DNA of 64,000 bases from positions 1-64,000 of the forward strand of contig NZ_PQGA01000028.1 in NCBI RefSeq assembly GCF_002917095.1, in the 5' to 3' direction. A model generated the notes under the pieces. It had not been told where the DNA came from, did no database searches, and saw nothing but the letters and a program-made list of their open reading frames with translations. The stretch's first letter is position 1, and every line of letters begins with the position of its first letter. The stretch is from Paraburkholderia eburnea. Lineage in GTDB: Bacteria > Pseudomonadota > Gammaproteobacteria > Burkholderiales > Burkholderiaceae. Of this stretch, positions 54,459 to 63,262 are shown piece by piece. The position numbers and the translations under genes were made by a program.

Positions 54459-55080
54459 GCGCAGCGGATCGCACGAACCGCGCGACGAACTCGTGATCGG
54501 CCTCGTGTCGGTCAGTGACCGCGCGACCGCGGGCGTCTACGAGGACAAGGGCATTCCGTCGCTGATGGAATGGCTCGGCGCCACGCTCAAATCGCCGTGG
54601 CGCGCCGAAACGCGCCTGATTCACGACGACGCGGCCACCATTTCGGCGACGCTCACGGCGCTCGTCGACGGTCTGGGCTGCGATCTGGTGCTGACCACGG
54701 GCGGCACCGGCCCCGCGCGTCGCGACGTCACGCCCGAGGCGACGCTGGCCGTCGCCACGAAGGAAATGCCCGGTTTCGGCGAGCAGATGCGCCAGATCAG
54801 CCTGAATTTCGTGCCGACGGCGATTCTCTCGCGCCAGGTCGCCGTGATCCGCGAAACCGAAGACCACGCGGCGCTCATCATCAACCTGCCCGGCCAGCCG
54901 AAGTCGATCAAGGAAACGCTGGAAGGCCTGCGCGACGAGAGCGGCAAGACGAAGGTGCCCGGCATTTTCGCGGCGGTGCCGTACTGCATCGACCTGATCG
55001 GCGGTCCGTATATCGAAACCGATCCGGCCATCGTGGCCGCGTTCCGGCCGAAAAACGCCCAGCGCCCGCCGCGCGCCTGA
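54445..55080 (+). CDS. mog: Molybdopterin adenylyltransferase Mog
   Basis: Adenylates molybdopterin in the step before MoeA inserts molybdate. The 211-residue product has the MoCF-biosynthesis signature LVLTTGGTGPARRDVTPEATLAV (in segments TTGGTGPARRDVTPEAT) and VSVSDRATAGVYEDKGIPSL near the start. It overlaps darP by 14 bases and is far from moaA-mobA-moeA (7.9-11.2 kb). The N-terminus from MTKPERSGSHEP is slightly longer than in E. coli Mog. Confidence 0.92.
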   Translation: MTKPERSGSHEPRDELVIGLVSVSDRATAGVYEDKGIPSLMEWLGATLKSPWRAETRLIHDDAATISATLTALVDGLGCDLVLTTGGTGPARRDVTPEATLAVATKEMPGFGEQMRQISLNFVPTAILSRQVAVIRETEDHAALIINLPGQPKSIKETLEGLRDESGKTKVPGIFAAVPYCIDLIGGPYIETDPAIVAAFRPKNAQRPPRA

Positions 55081-55116
55081 AGTTACCCAGGCGGGTGCAC
55101 AAGGCCAAAAATGCAG

Positions 55117-55140
55117 AACGGCGCCCCAAGGCGCCGTTTT
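55117..55140. terminator. Bidirectional terminator between mog and orn
   Basis: A 9-bp stem (AACGGCGCC / GGCGCCGTT) with a CCAA loop is followed by TTTTC on the plus strand and, on the minus strand, by CTGCATTTTT. It separates the convergent mog and orn. Confidence 0.85.
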
Positions 55141-55161
55141 TCACAGCAAGCTGCGCGCGCC

Positions 55162-55806
55162 TTACTTCGCGTCGCCGCCCGCGGCCGGTTGCGTCGAGCC
55201 GGCAAGCGGCGCCGACGGAATCAGGAAATGCTCGCGGTAGTACTTGAGCTCGTCGATCGACTCGTGAATGTCGGCCAGCGCCGTGTGCATCGCGCGCTTC
55301 TGGAAGCCCTTGTAGATGGCGGGCTGCCAGCGGCGGCACAGTTCCTTGAGCGTGCTCACGTCGAGATTGCGGTAGTGGAAGAAGCGTTCGAGCGTGGGCA
55401 TCCAGCGCGCCATGAAGCGGCGATCCTGGCAAATCGAGTTGCCGCACATCGGCGACTTGCCCGGCGGTACGTATTGGGCCAGGAAGGCCATGATCTGCTC
55501 GGTGGCGCTTTCTTCGGTGACAGTGGAGGCGCGCACACGCTCGGTCAGACCCGAACGGCCATGCGTGTTGCGGTTCCACTCGTCCATGCGGTCGAGGATC
55601 GACTCCGGCTGGTGGATCGCCAGCACCGGCCCTTCGACGAGCTTGTCGAGCGTCGAGTTGGTCACCACCACGGCGATCTCGATGATGCGATCGTTATCGG
55701 GGTCGAGACCCGTCATCTCCATGTCGAGCCAGATCAGGTTCATGTCGGTGCGCTCCATTGCCGGAGTCGCCTGGCCCGCCGGGTCGGCAGAAGTGATGTC
55801 TGTCAT
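55162..55806 (-). CDS. orn: Oligoribonuclease
   Basis: A 214-residue DEDDh exonuclease that degrades 2-5 nt RNAs and linear pGpG from cyclic di-GMP breakdown. The DEDD residues are in LIWLDMEMTGLD, RIIEIAVVVT, SICQDRRFMARWMP and HTALADIHESIDEL. The N-terminal 21 residues before MNLIWLDMEMTG and the C-terminal extension after AGST are longer than in E. coli Orn. The start at 55806 is used. Because it clears pGpG, it may influence the cyclic di-GMP signals that often control biofilm regulators such as those of the operon at 42 kb. Confidence 0.94.
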   Translation of the reverse strand: MTDITSADPAGQATPAMERTDMNLIWLDMEMTGLDPDNDRIIEIAVVVTNSTLDKLVEGPVLAIHQPESILDRMDEWNRNTHGRSGLTERVRASTVTEESATEQIMAFLAQYVPPGKSPMCGNSICQDRRFMARWMPTLERFFHYRNLDVSTLKELCRRWQPAIYKGFQKRAMHTALADIHESIDELKYYREHFLIPSAPLAGSTQPAAGGDAK

Positions 55807-55936
55807 GAATGTCGCCTGAAACGGTAAGAAGGCGGCGCGCGTTTGCGATCCTGCGCCGCGTAGGCTGTTCGCCGGGATGCCATGAGCGGGCCGCCAAGAA
55901 CATATAATTGTCGCATAGATACCACGGACCTCCCGG

Positions 55937-57220
55937 ATGCCTGATATGCCCCCCCTGATGTCCCCCGCGCTGAGCTTCAGCGCGCTTTTCATGGTCGCCG
56001 TGCTGGCGATGGTCGCGACCAAACTGTGGCTGGCCTCGCGCCAGACCCGCTTCGTCGCGGCCCACCGCGATGCGGTGCCCGCCCAGTTCGCGGCCACGAT
56101 TGCCCTCACCGCGCACCAGCGCGCCGCCGATTACACCGTCGCGCGCACGCGTCTGGGCATGGTCGAGATCGTGCTGTCGGCCGTCGTGCTGATCGCGCTG
56201 ACGCTGCTCGGCGGCGTGCAGGCGCTCGATCTGGGCATCTCCGACCTGCTCGGGCGCGGCTACGTCGGCCAGATCGCGCTGATCGGCGCGGTGCTCGCGG
56301 TGAGCGGCATCATCGAATTGCCGCTCGATTACTACCGCCAGTTCGTGGTCGAGGAGCGTTTCGGCTTCAATCGCATGACGAAGCGCATCTTCTTCATGGA
56401 CCGGCTCAAGGGGCTCGTGATCGGCGCGGCGTTCGGCATTCCGCTGCTGTTCGTCGTGCTGTGGCTCATGAAGCAGGCCGGCGGCCTGTGGTGGCTGTGG
56501 ACGTGGGTGGTCTGGGTCGGCTTCCAGATGCTCGTGCTGGTGCTCTACCCCACTTTCATCGCGCCGCTCTTCAACAAGTTCGAGCCGCTCAAGGACGAAG
56601 CGCTGCGCTCGCGCATCGAGGCGCTGATGCAGCGCTGCGGCTTCGCGGCCAAGGGCCTGTTCGTGATGGACGGCAGCCGCCGCTCGGCGCACGGCAACGC
56701 CTATTTCACGGGCTTCGGCGCGGCCAAGCGCATTGTGTTCTTCGACACGCTGCTCGCGCGCCTCTCGGGCAGCGAGATCGAAGCCGTGCTCGCCCACGAA
56801 CTCGGTCACTTCAAGCGCCGCCACGTCATCAAGCGCATGGTCGTCACCTTCGTGATCAGCCTCGTGCTGCTCGGGCTGCTCGGCTGGCTCACGCAGCGCG
56901 TGTGGTTCTACGAGGGGCTGGGCGTGCGGCCGTCGCTGCTCGGCGGCAACGAAGGCCTCGCGCTCGTGCTGTTCTTCCTCGCCGTGCCGGTGTTCCTGTT
57001 CTTCGTCACGCCGTTCAACAGCCTCAGCTCGCGCAAGCACGAGTTCGAGGCCGATGCCTTCGCGGCCACGCAGACCGACGCGCAACAGCTCGTCAACGCG
57101 CTCGTGAAGCTGTACGAAGACAATGCGTCGACGCTCACGCCGGACCCGCTTTACACCGCGTTCTACTACTCGCATCCGCCGGCTTCGCAGCGGATCGACA
57201 AACTGCTCGCGCACGCATGA
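55937..57220 (+). CDS. M48 family (Ste24-like) membrane metalloprotease
   Basis: A 427-residue integral membrane zinc protease. The zinc site HELGHFKRRH is in VLAHELGHFKRRHVI (about residue 285), with a third ligand expected in HEFEADAFAATQ. About six hydrophobic segments surround it, including VEIVLSAVVLIALTLLGG and LVLLFFLAVPVFLFFVTP-type stretches. GFNRMTKRIFFMDRLKGL and the HPPASQRIDKLL end are typical of CAAX prenyl protease 1/Ste24 homologues. Bacteria have few prenylated targets, so it may process or degrade membrane peptides. The ATG at 55937 gives MPDMPPLM; MPPLMSPA at 55946 is equally possible. It overlaps rsgA by 4 bases. Confidence 0.9.
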   Translation: MPDMPPLMSPALSFSALFMVAVLAMVATKLWLASRQTRFVAAHRDAVPAQFAATIALTAHQRAADYTVARTRLGMVEIVLSAVVLIALTLLGGVQALDLGISDLLGRGYVGQIALIGAVLAVSGIIELPLDYYRQFVVEERFGFNRMTKRIFFMDRLKGLVIGAAFGIPLLFVVLWLMKQAGGLWWLWTWVVWVGFQMLVLVLYPTFIAPLFNKFEPLKDEALRSRIEALMQRCGFAAKGLFVMDGSRRSAHGNAYFTGFGAAKRIVFFDTLLARLSGSEIEAVLAHELGHFKRRHVIKRMVVTFVISLVLLGLLGWLTQRVWFYEGLGVRPSLLGGNEGLALVLFFLAVPVFLFFVTPFNSLSSRKHEFEADAFAATQTDAQQLVNALVKLYEDNASTLTPDPLYTAFYYSHPPASQRIDKLLAHA

Positions 57221-58191
57221 ACCGGCGCGCATCGAAAGCCGCCGGCGGGGCTGCACAATCGCGCTCTGACGCGACGACGACGCTGCACGGCGTCGTGATC
57301 GCCGCGCATGGCCGTCACTACCTGGTCGCGCCGGACGACGGCGGCGCGCCGCTCCAGTGCTTCCCGCGCGGCAAGAAGAGCGAGGTCGCCGTGGGCGACC
57401 GCGTCGACTATCAATCGACATCGGCCGACCAGGGCGTGATCGTCGCGATCGGCGAGCGGCGCAACCTGCTCTATCGCTCCGACCAGTTCAAGTCGAAGCT
57501 CTTCGCGGCGAATCTCGACCAGTTGCTGATCGTGCTCGCCACCGAGCCGCACTTCAGCGAGGACCTGCTCGGGCGCGCGCTCGTCGCCGCCGAAGCCAAC
57601 GGTCTGAAGCCGATCATCCTGCTCAACAAGATCGACCTGGAAGCCGCGCTGCCGCTCGCGCGCCAGCGGCTGGAACGCTATCGGGCGCTGGGGTATACGG
57701 TGCTGGAAGTGTCGGAGAAGAAGCATCCCGAAGAGGCGCACGCGATCCTCTGCGCACATCTCTACGGCCATCAGACGATCCTGCTCGGGCAATCGGGCAT
57801 GGGCAAATCGACGCTCGTGAATCTGCTGATCCCCGACGCCGAAGCCGCCACGCGCGAGATCTCCACGGCGCTCAACAGCGGCCGCCATACGACGACGTTC
57901 ACGCGGCTCTACAAGCTGCCGAAAACGGACGACGAAGGGAGTCAAGGCGGCGCGCTGATCGATTCACCGGGCTTCCAGGAGTTCGGTCTCTATCACCTCA
58001 CCGAAGGCACGCTCGAACGCGCGTTCCCCGAATTCCGGCCGCTGCTCGCGCATTGCCGCTTCTACAACTGCCATCATTTGCACGAGCCGGGCTGCGCGGT
58101 GCTCGAAGCGGTCGAAGACGGCCGCATCGCGCCCGAGCGTCACGCGCTCTACGCGCAGCTCGTGCACGAAATCAGCCAGGTCGTGCGCTAA
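57217..58191 (+). CDS. rsgA: Small ribosomal subunit biogenesis GTPase RsgA
   Basis: A 324-residue circularly permuted GTPase that proofreads 30S assembly. An OB fold is at the N-terminus (HGVVIAAHGRHYLVAPD), followed by the permuted G motifs: G4 LLNKIDLE, G1 LLGQSGMGKSTLVN, G2 region RHTTTFTRLYKL and G3 LIDSPGFQEFGL. The C-terminal zinc domain has CRFYNCHHLHEPGC. It overlaps the M48 protease gene by ATGA. A start at 57217 (MNRRASKAAGG) is used. Confidence 0.94.
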   Translation: MNRRASKAAGGAAQSRSDATTTLHGVVIAAHGRHYLVAPDDGGAPLQCFPRGKKSEVAVGDRVDYQSTSADQGVIVAIGERRNLLYRSDQFKSKLFAANLDQLLIVLATEPHFSEDLLGRALVAAEANGLKPIILLNKIDLEAALPLARQRLERYRALGYTVLEVSEKKHPEEAHAILCAHLYGHQTILLGQSGMGKSTLVNLLIPDAEAATREISTALNSGRHTTTFTRLYKLPKTDDEGSQGGALIDSPGFQEFGLYHLTEGTLERAFPEFRPLLAHCRFYNCHHLHEPGCAVLEAVEDGRIAPERHALYAQLVHEISQVVR

Positions 58192-58215
58192 CGCGCGCGC
58201 CCTTCGCGACCGCCC

Positions 58216-58539
58216 ATGCTCAAGCTCGTGCGTGCGCCCAATGTGGTCATCGCCCAGCACTGGATGAACATCCTGGCCACGGCGGGCGTGCCCTGCGAGT
58301 TGCACAACCGCTATCTGAGCGGCGCGATGGGCGAAATTCCCGCCGAGCAATGCGCGCCGGAAATCTGGCTCGTCGACGATCGCGACGAGTCGCTCGCGCG
58401 CAGGCTGATCGCCGACGCGACGCAAGGCCCCAAGCCCGGCACGCCTTCGTGGCGCTGCCCGCAGTGCGGCGAGACGCTGGAGCCGCAGTTCACCGTATGC
58501 TGGCAATGCGGCCGCGAGCGCGATCCGCGCGACGAATGA
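58216..58539 (+). CDS. DUF2007 / zinc-ribbon small protein
   Basis: A 107-residue protein with an N-terminal DUF2007-type domain, LVRAPNVVIAQHWMNILATAGVPCELHN, and a C-terminal CxxC...CxxC zinc ribbon (CPQCGETLEPQFTVCWQCGRE). DUF2007 proteins have a PII-like fold and are often regulatory, but the role is unknown. It follows rsgA by 24 bases and is probably cotranscribed. Confidence 0.85.
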   Translation: MLKLVRAPNVVIAQHWMNILATAGVPCELHNRYLSGAMGEIPAEQCAPEIWLVDDRDESLARRLIADATQGPKPGTPSWRCPQCGETLEPQFTVCWQCGRERDPRDE

Positions 58540-58555
58540 AACACCCCTTAAATGC

Positions 58556-58583
58556 AAACGGCCCGCTTGAAGCGGGCCGTTTT
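58556..58583. terminator. Bidirectional terminator after the DUF2007 gene
   Basis: A 12-bp stem (AAACGGCCCGCT and its complement, loop TGA) lies between convergent genes, with T-run on the plus strand (TTTTCCC). On the minus strand it follows the CobD-like gene, ending in AAAACGG. Confidence 0.82.
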
Positions 58584-58610
58584 CCCATGCCGATGCCAGT
58601 TAGCGGATGC

Positions 58611-59549
58611 TCAGACCCACACCGCGATCGTCAGCATCAGCAGCAGGATCATCCACAGGATCACGGCGCGCCAGACGAGACCTACCGCCGATTGCAGCGC
58701 GCGCGGCGTGCAGTCGTCGCCCACCGTGTAAGGGCCGCCGTCGCCCGGCTGTGCGAGCGCATCGACGCTCGACTGTTCGGCGAGCGGTCCTGACAGACGC
58801 GCACCCAGCGCACCGCTGCCGGCGGCGAGCAGCACGCCCTCGTTGGTATCGGGCCACTGGTTCGCGTGGTTGCGCCAGGCGTAGATCGCATCCTCGAAAT
58901 TGCCGACGATGGCGAAACCCAGCGACGTGAGCCGCGCCGGAATCCAGTCGATCACGAAGAACACGTGCTGCGCGAAGTTCGAGAAGGCCTCGGTGCGGTC
59001 TTCGGCGGGACGCGCCCACTCGCGCGCGAGGTATTCGGAGAGGCGATACAGCACCGCGCCCGCCGGCCCGATCGGCACCAGAAACCAGAAGAACACGCCG
59101 AACACATGGCGATGCGAGGCCACCACGGCATGAATGAGCGTGTGGCGCACGATCTCGCTCACGGGCATGTCCACGGCGTCGATGCCAGTCCATTCCGTGA
59201 GGATTTCACGGGCGCGCGGCACGTCGTCGTTGTTCAGCGCGAGGTGAATATCGGTGAAATAGTGGCTGAACTGGCGAAAACCCAGCGTGAAGTACACCAC
59301 CACCACGTTCCAGAGGAACGCCAGCACGAAGCTGATGTGATAGAGCACGTAGTACACCAGCGCCGTGGCCGCCGTCCAGGGCAGCACGACCACGAGCCAG
59401 GCGATCAGGCCATGTTTCTGCTTGCCCGCGTCGAAGCCGTGCGCGGCCCATTCCGCATTGAGGCGCACCAGCGCCATCACCGGATTATTCGGCGAAAGCG
59501 CCCGCACCTGTTCGATGACGAGAGCCAGCAATACGGAGAAGAAGGTCAT
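58611..59549 (-). CDS. CobD/CbiB-like membrane protein (possible AmpE-type)
   Basis: A 312-residue integral membrane protein with about six hydrophobic segments; LVVVLPWTAATALVYYVLYH and a C-terminal helix WMILLLMLTIAVWV are clear. It aligns by eye with the CobD/CbiB superfamily (VFGVFFWFLVPIGPAGAVLYR is the family signature block). In this branch no cobalamin genes are adjacent, so it may be AmpE-like (beta-lactamase regulation) rather than a cobinamide synthase. Function remains open. Confidence 0.75.
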   Translation of the reverse strand: MTFFSVLLALVIEQVRALSPNNPVMALVRLNAEWAAHGFDAGKQKHGLIAWLVVVLPWTAATALVYYVLYHISFVLAFLWNVVVVYFTLGFRQFSHYFTDIHLALNNDDVPRAREILTEWTGIDAVDMPVSEIVRHTLIHAVVASHRHVFGVFFWFLVPIGPAGAVLYRLSEYLAREWARPAEDRTEAFSNFAQHVFFVIDWIPARLTSLGFAIVGNFEDAIYAWRNHANQWPDTNEGVLLAAGSGALGARLSGPLAEQSSVDALAQPGDGGPYTVGDDCTPRALQSAVGLVWRAVILWMILLLMLTIAVWV

Positions 59550-59692
59550 GCGACGCGCCGTGCAAGTCGGGTTGCAAAAGAGGTTTCAGGGGCTTTCGGA
59601 AAATTGTTGCAACGATATCACAGGGCCAGATGTACCTGAGCGTCTGGCGGCAAAGACACAACAGCCATCGCGAATCGGCAGGAGGGAACGGC

Positions 59693-60388
59693 TCAGGCCA
59701 GCAGGAAGCGATAGAAGTTGCGCAGCATCCCGGCGGTCGCGCCCCAGATGAAATGCGAGGTGCCGACGGCCCCGGCCTGCATGCCCTGCTGCGGATACGG
59801 CATGGCGAAAAAACGGCGCTCGCCGCCTTCCCAGCGGAACACGCGGATCTCATGGTTCGCGGGGTTCATCAGAAAGCTGAGCGGCACTTCGAAGATGCTC
59901 GCCACTTCGAGCGAATCGGCCGCCAGTGAAAAGGGCTCGTGGACGAGGCCCACCACGGGCGTTACGCGAAAGCCCGTGCCGGTCAGATAGTCGGGCAATG
60001 CGCCCAGCACTTCGACGCGCGCCGGATCGAGATCGACTTCCTCGTGCGCCTCGCGCAGGGCGGCGGCGATCGGCGTAGGGTCGGACGGTTCGCGGCTGCC
60101 GCCGGGAAAGCTCACCTGGCCCGCATGGTTGCTGAGGTTGTCGGCGCGCTGCGTGAGCAGCACGGACAGTCCCGACGAGCGAATCGCCAGCGGAATCAGC
60201 ACGGCGGCTTCGCGCGGGTCGCGGATGTCGGTGACGCGGGATTCCTGCGGCTCCGGGTCCCAGGGCAGGCGTTGTTCGAAGCGCGCGCGCAGCCCGTCGG
60301 GCGTCAGGAGGCCGTCGGCGACCTTGGGCAGATCGGCGCCAGTCGATTCGACCGGCAGGCTTTCGGGTTCAAATACTGGACGGATCAA
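59693..60388 (-). CDS. Nudix CoA pyrophosphatase (YeaB/NudL-like)
   Basis: A 231-residue hydrolase that cleaves CoA and acyl-CoA to phosphopantetheines. The Nudix box is GGSREPSDPTPIAAALREAHEEVDL, preceded by the CoAse-specific LLTQRADNLSNHAGQVSFPG block (in parts), a hallmark of this subfamily. The start is TTG at 60388; no ATG fits the conserved N-terminus. It stands alone between a plus-strand stretch and rplS on the minus strand. Confidence 0.88.
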   Translation of the reverse strand: MIRPVFEPESLPVESTGADLPKVADGLLTPDGLRARFEQRLPWDPEPQESRVTDIRDPREAAVLIPLAIRSSGLSVLLTQRADNLSNHAGQVSFPGGSREPSDPTPIAAALREAHEEVDLDPARVEVLGALPDYLTGTGFRVTPVVGLVHEPFSLAADSLEVASIFEVPLSFLMNPANHEIRVFRWEGGERRFFAMPYPQQGMQAGAVGTSHFIWGATAGMLRNFYRFLLA

Positions 60389-60436
60389 CGGCTGACTCGG
60401 AGTTCGGGCACATCTGAATATTTTGCGGCCAAAAAG

Positions 60437-60464
60437 AAAAAAGCACCCCGGAGGGTGCTTTTTT
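60437..60464. terminator. Terminator of the rplS operon
   Basis: A 7-bp stem (AGCACCC / GGGTGCT) with a CGGA loop has A-runs and T-runs on both sides. It lies 10 bases beyond the rplS stop on the minus strand. Confidence 0.88.
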
Positions 60465-60474
60465 CTTACAGCTT

Positions 60475-60873
60475 TTACGCCTGCTCGGCAGCCGGAGCAG
60501 CTGCGCGGTCTTTCGACACCAGCTTTTCCTTGATGCGAGCCTTCTTGCCCGACAGGTTGCGCAGGTAGTAGAGCTTCGCGCGACGCACGTCGCCGCGGCG
60601 CTTCACCACGATGCTGGCCAGCAGCGGCGAGTACGTCTGAAACGTACGCTCGACGCCTTCGCCCGACGAGATCTTGCGAACGATGAACGCCGAGTTCAGA
60701 CCGCGGTTACGCTTTGCGATCACGACGCCTTCGTATGCCTGAACACGCTTACGCGTGCCTTCGACCACGTTCACGTTGACGATCACCGTATCGCCAGGAG
60801 CGAATTCGGGGATGGTCTTCTCGCCCAGCACGCGCTGGATCTCTTCCTGCTCGAGTTTTGCAATCAGATTCAT
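60475..60873 (-). CDS. rplS: 50S ribosomal protein L19
   Basis: A 132-residue ribosomal protein at the 30S-50S interface. It starts MNLIAKLEQEEIQRV, with FAPGDTVIVNVNVVEGTRKRVQ, FQTYSPLLASIVVKRRGDVRRA and the basic C-terminus typical of L19. It is the last gene of rpsP-rimM-trmD-rplS and is followed by a terminator. Confidence 0.97.
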   Translation of the reverse strand: MNLIAKLEQEEIQRVLGEKTIPEFAPGDTVIVNVNVVEGTRKRVQAYEGVVIAKRNRGLNSAFIVRKISSGEGVERTFQTYSPLLASIVVKRRGDVRRAKLYYLRNLSGKKARIKEKLVSKDRAAAPAAEQA

Positions 60874-61027
60874 GGATTGACTCCGTAAGCCATCTTGTCG
60901 GCGTTCGTACCCGTTGCTGGAAATTCCAGACAACTACGGCCCCGATAGAGGATGGATTCACAACTGGCGCCGTTCACGCATGAAGCGGCGCCGCCTTGGG
61001 CGCCCCGCGCCCTGCACGCCCGAAGCC

Positions 61028-61795
61028 TTACGCTTCGTTCGCGCTCTTCGCGAGACTAGCAAGCCATGCCTCGTCGGCACGGCTCAACATCTTGTTCTTG
61101 CGGGCCCGAGCGATCAGATCGGGCCGTTTTTGCCACGTGTTGCGCAGCGCTTCGCGGCGACGCCATAGCTCGATTTCCGCATGATGGCCGCCGAGCAGCA
61201 CATCGGGCACCCGCACGCCGTCGTATTCCTCCGGCCGCGTGTAATGCGGGCAGTCGAGCAGACCGTCCACGAAACTGTCCTGCACCGCCGAGAGCGCGTC
61301 GTTCAGCACGCCCGGCAGCAACCGCACTACGGCATCCATCAGCGCCATCGCGGGCAATTCGCCACCCGAGAGCACGAAGTCGCCGAGGCTGACTTCCTCG
61401 TCCACGCAACGGTCAACGAGACGCTGGTCGATCGCTTCGTAGCGGCCGCACAGGATCACGAAACCGGGTTCCTGCGCGAACTGCACGGCGCGCTCGTGCG
61501 TGAGCGGCTTGCCTTGCGGCGACATCAGCAGCACACGCGGTTTGACTACGCCCTGCTCCGCCTGCGCGGCTTGCGCCGCGCCGATCGCCGCTTCCAGCGG
61601 CTTGGCCAGCATGACCATGCCAGGGCCGCCGCCGTAAGGACGATCGTCGATAGTGCGGTAATTGTCGGTCGTGAAATCGCGCGGATTCCACGTACGCAAC
61701 GTGTAACGCTGCTGCTTGGCGGCCCGGCTGGTGATGCCCCAATCGGTGATCGAGCGGAACATCTCGGGGAAGAGCGTAACGACATCGAACTGCAT
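61028..61795 (-). CDS. trmD: tRNA (guanine37-N1)-methyltransferase TrmD
   Basis: A 255-residue SPOUT methyltransferase that makes m1G37 in tRNAs with G36G37, preventing frameshifts. Family blocks are MQFDVVTLFPEMFRS, the trefoil knot region LCGRYEAIDQRLVD and EVSLGDFVLSGGELPAM, and DGLLDCPHYTRPEEYDG. It lies between rimM and rplS, the standard order. The start at 61795 gives the usual N-terminus. Confidence 0.97.
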   Translation of the reverse strand: MQFDVVTLFPEMFRSITDWGITSRAAKQQRYTLRTWNPRDFTTDNYRTIDDRPYGGGPGMVMLAKPLEAAIGAAQAAQAEQGVVKPRVLLMSPQGKPLTHERAVQFAQEPGFVILCGRYEAIDQRLVDRCVDEEVSLGDFVLSGGELPAMALMDAVVRLLPGVLNDALSAVQDSFVDGLLDCPHYTRPEEYDGVRVPDVLLGGHHAEIELWRRREALRNTWQKRPDLIARARKNKMLSRADEAWLASLAKSANEA

Positions 61796-61829
61796 CGCTC
61801 TCTCCGTTCAGCGAATCAGCACAGCAGGT

Positions 61830-62576
61830 TCAGTAATCGGCTTCCCAGTCGACGACAATGCGTTTCGCCGCCAGGTCCACCGTCTTCACAAACACGCCGA
61901 CAAACGGGATCAACCGCTCGCCGGTGGTGGGCTTGCCGTCCTTGCCCGTTTCCGGGAACTCGATGCGCAACACCGACTGCGCACCGTTGTCGATCAGGTC
62001 GGCGACCTTGCCCAGCTCGACGCCCGCCTCGTTGGCGACATCGAGACCGATCAGGTCAACCCAGTAATACTCGTCGGCTTCCGGCGCCGGGAAATCGGCG
62101 CGGCTCACGTAGACGCGGGCGCCGCGCAGCAGCAGCGCGGTGTCGCGGTCGGCGATGCCACCCAGTTGCCCGACGACAGAATCGCCGTGCACCTTGGCGC
62201 TTACGCGTACCGCGGAATGACGCTCGGGCTGCTCGCGGCCCTTGAGGAGCCACCAGCGCTTCGCCGCCAGCAAGGCTTTGCCGCCCTGCGCGTGCGGCGC
62301 GATCTTCAGCCCGCCTTTGAGGCCATAGGCTTCGATCACAGCACCGACTTCGACCAGATCGGCCGGCCAGCTTGCCGGCGTTTCGGCGCGCAGGCCTTCG
62401 GCCGCAGCCTCTGCACTGGGCGCGCTTTCGCGCACGGGCGCTTTACGCGCGGACGGCACGAACGCACCGAAGGTCGGTGCGGAACGTGCCGGGCGCCCGC
62501 CAGCCTTGCCACTGTCCTGCGGCGTCGCTTCGCCCGTAGCCCTGGCGTCCGCTTTCGCGTCCCTGATTACAGGCAT
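61830..62576 (-). CDS. rimM: Ribosome maturation factor RimM, with N-terminal extension
   Basis: A 248-residue 16S rRNA processing factor. The RimM core starts at about residue 75 (VEVGAVIEAYGLKGGLKI), followed by the PRC-barrel with DEYYWVDLIGLDV and VLRIEFPETGK and the C-terminal IPFVGVFVKTVDLAAKRIVVDWEADY in segments. Residues 1-74 are a low-complexity Ala/Gly/Pro/Arg extension absent from E. coli RimM (about 180 residues). ATG 62576 has GAGG 8 bases upstream and is preferred over a TTG at 62582. Confidence 0.93.
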   Translation of the reverse strand: MPVIRDAKADARATGEATPQDSGKAGGRPARSAPTFGAFVPSARKAPVRESAPSAEAAAEGLRAETPASWPADLVEVGAVIEAYGLKGGLKIAPHAQGGKALLAAKRWWLLKGREQPERHSAVRVSAKVHGDSVVGQLGGIADRDTALLLRGARVYVSRADFPAPEADEYYWVDLIGLDVANEAGVELGKVADLIDNGAQSVLRIEFPETGKDGKPTTGERLIPFVGVFVKTVDLAAKRIVVDWEADY

Positions 62577-62654
62577 GGACAAACCTCGCAGTCAGCTCGC
62601 ACACGCGGCTTATGTAGCTCAGCCTGCGCGCACGGGGTAAAACACGTCAAAGAC

Positions 62655-62918
62655 TTAAGCAGCCGGTTGAGCTGCTGCAGCCTTTTGCGATTCCTTCACG
62701 AGGCGCTCGACAGCCGGCGACATTTGCGCGCCGTTTTCCTGCCAGTACGTCACGCGATCTTGAGCGATACGCAGCGTTTCACCCTTGGTAGCGACCGGGT
62801 TGTAGAAGCCCACGCGCTCGATGAAACGGCCGTCGCGACGGTTACGCGAATCGGTTGCGACGATGTTGTAGAACGGGCGCTTCTTCGAGCCGCCGCGTGC
62901 CAGACGGATGATAACCAT
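62655..62918 (-). CDS. rpsP: 30S ribosomal protein S16
   Basis: An 87-residue ribosomal protein, starting MVIIRLARGGSKKRPFYNIVATDSR with the RFIERVGFYNP block. It is the first gene of the rpsP-rimM-trmD-rplS operon and has a strong promoter just upstream. Confidence 0.97.
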   Translation of the reverse strand: MVIIRLARGGSKKRPFYNIVATDSRNRRDGRFIERVGFYNPVATKGETLRIAQDRVTYWQENGAQMSPAVERLVKESQKAAAAQPAA

Positions 62919-63262
62919 ACTAGAATCCTTGAAAACCGGGGGTTCGGGACTACTGAAACATGTGATTATAGCCCGAAACCGATGGCATAACAAACACTTA
63001 ACTGAAAACCGCGCAGCTCAACCAGAAAGGCCGCAGGAAAGCGGCAAGGAAGGCAACGATGCAAGGCGATCGAACATCGGCTGTGAGGCACGGCGGGCGC
63101 ACCCGCCTGGCGGCGGCGCAGCGGCTGCTGGCGCGGGCCAGGGCAAGCTTCGGGACAATTTGCAGGCGGCGCTGCGGGCGCTTTTTCGCGCGCCCGGCCG
63201 ATGCGTCCCTCCATCAACCGGCGTGTGGTGTTCACGCATCGCCGGCAGCAGGTGCGCGCGGC
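62919..63262. other. Divergent region between rpsP and the dehydrogenase gene
   Basis: This 344-base stretch holds the rpsP promoter at 62965-62993 and, near 63200-63262, sequence open in the dehydrogenase frame but without signal-peptide character. No RNA, repeat or other gene was recognised in the rest. Confidence 0.4.
62965..62993 (-). promoter_or_regulatory. Sigma-70 promoter of the rpsP-rimM-trmD-rplS operon
   Basis: On the minus strand TTGTTA (62993-62988) and consensus TATAAT (62970-62965) are 17 bp apart. Transcription would begin near 62958, about 40 bases before rpsP. Confidence 0.72.
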
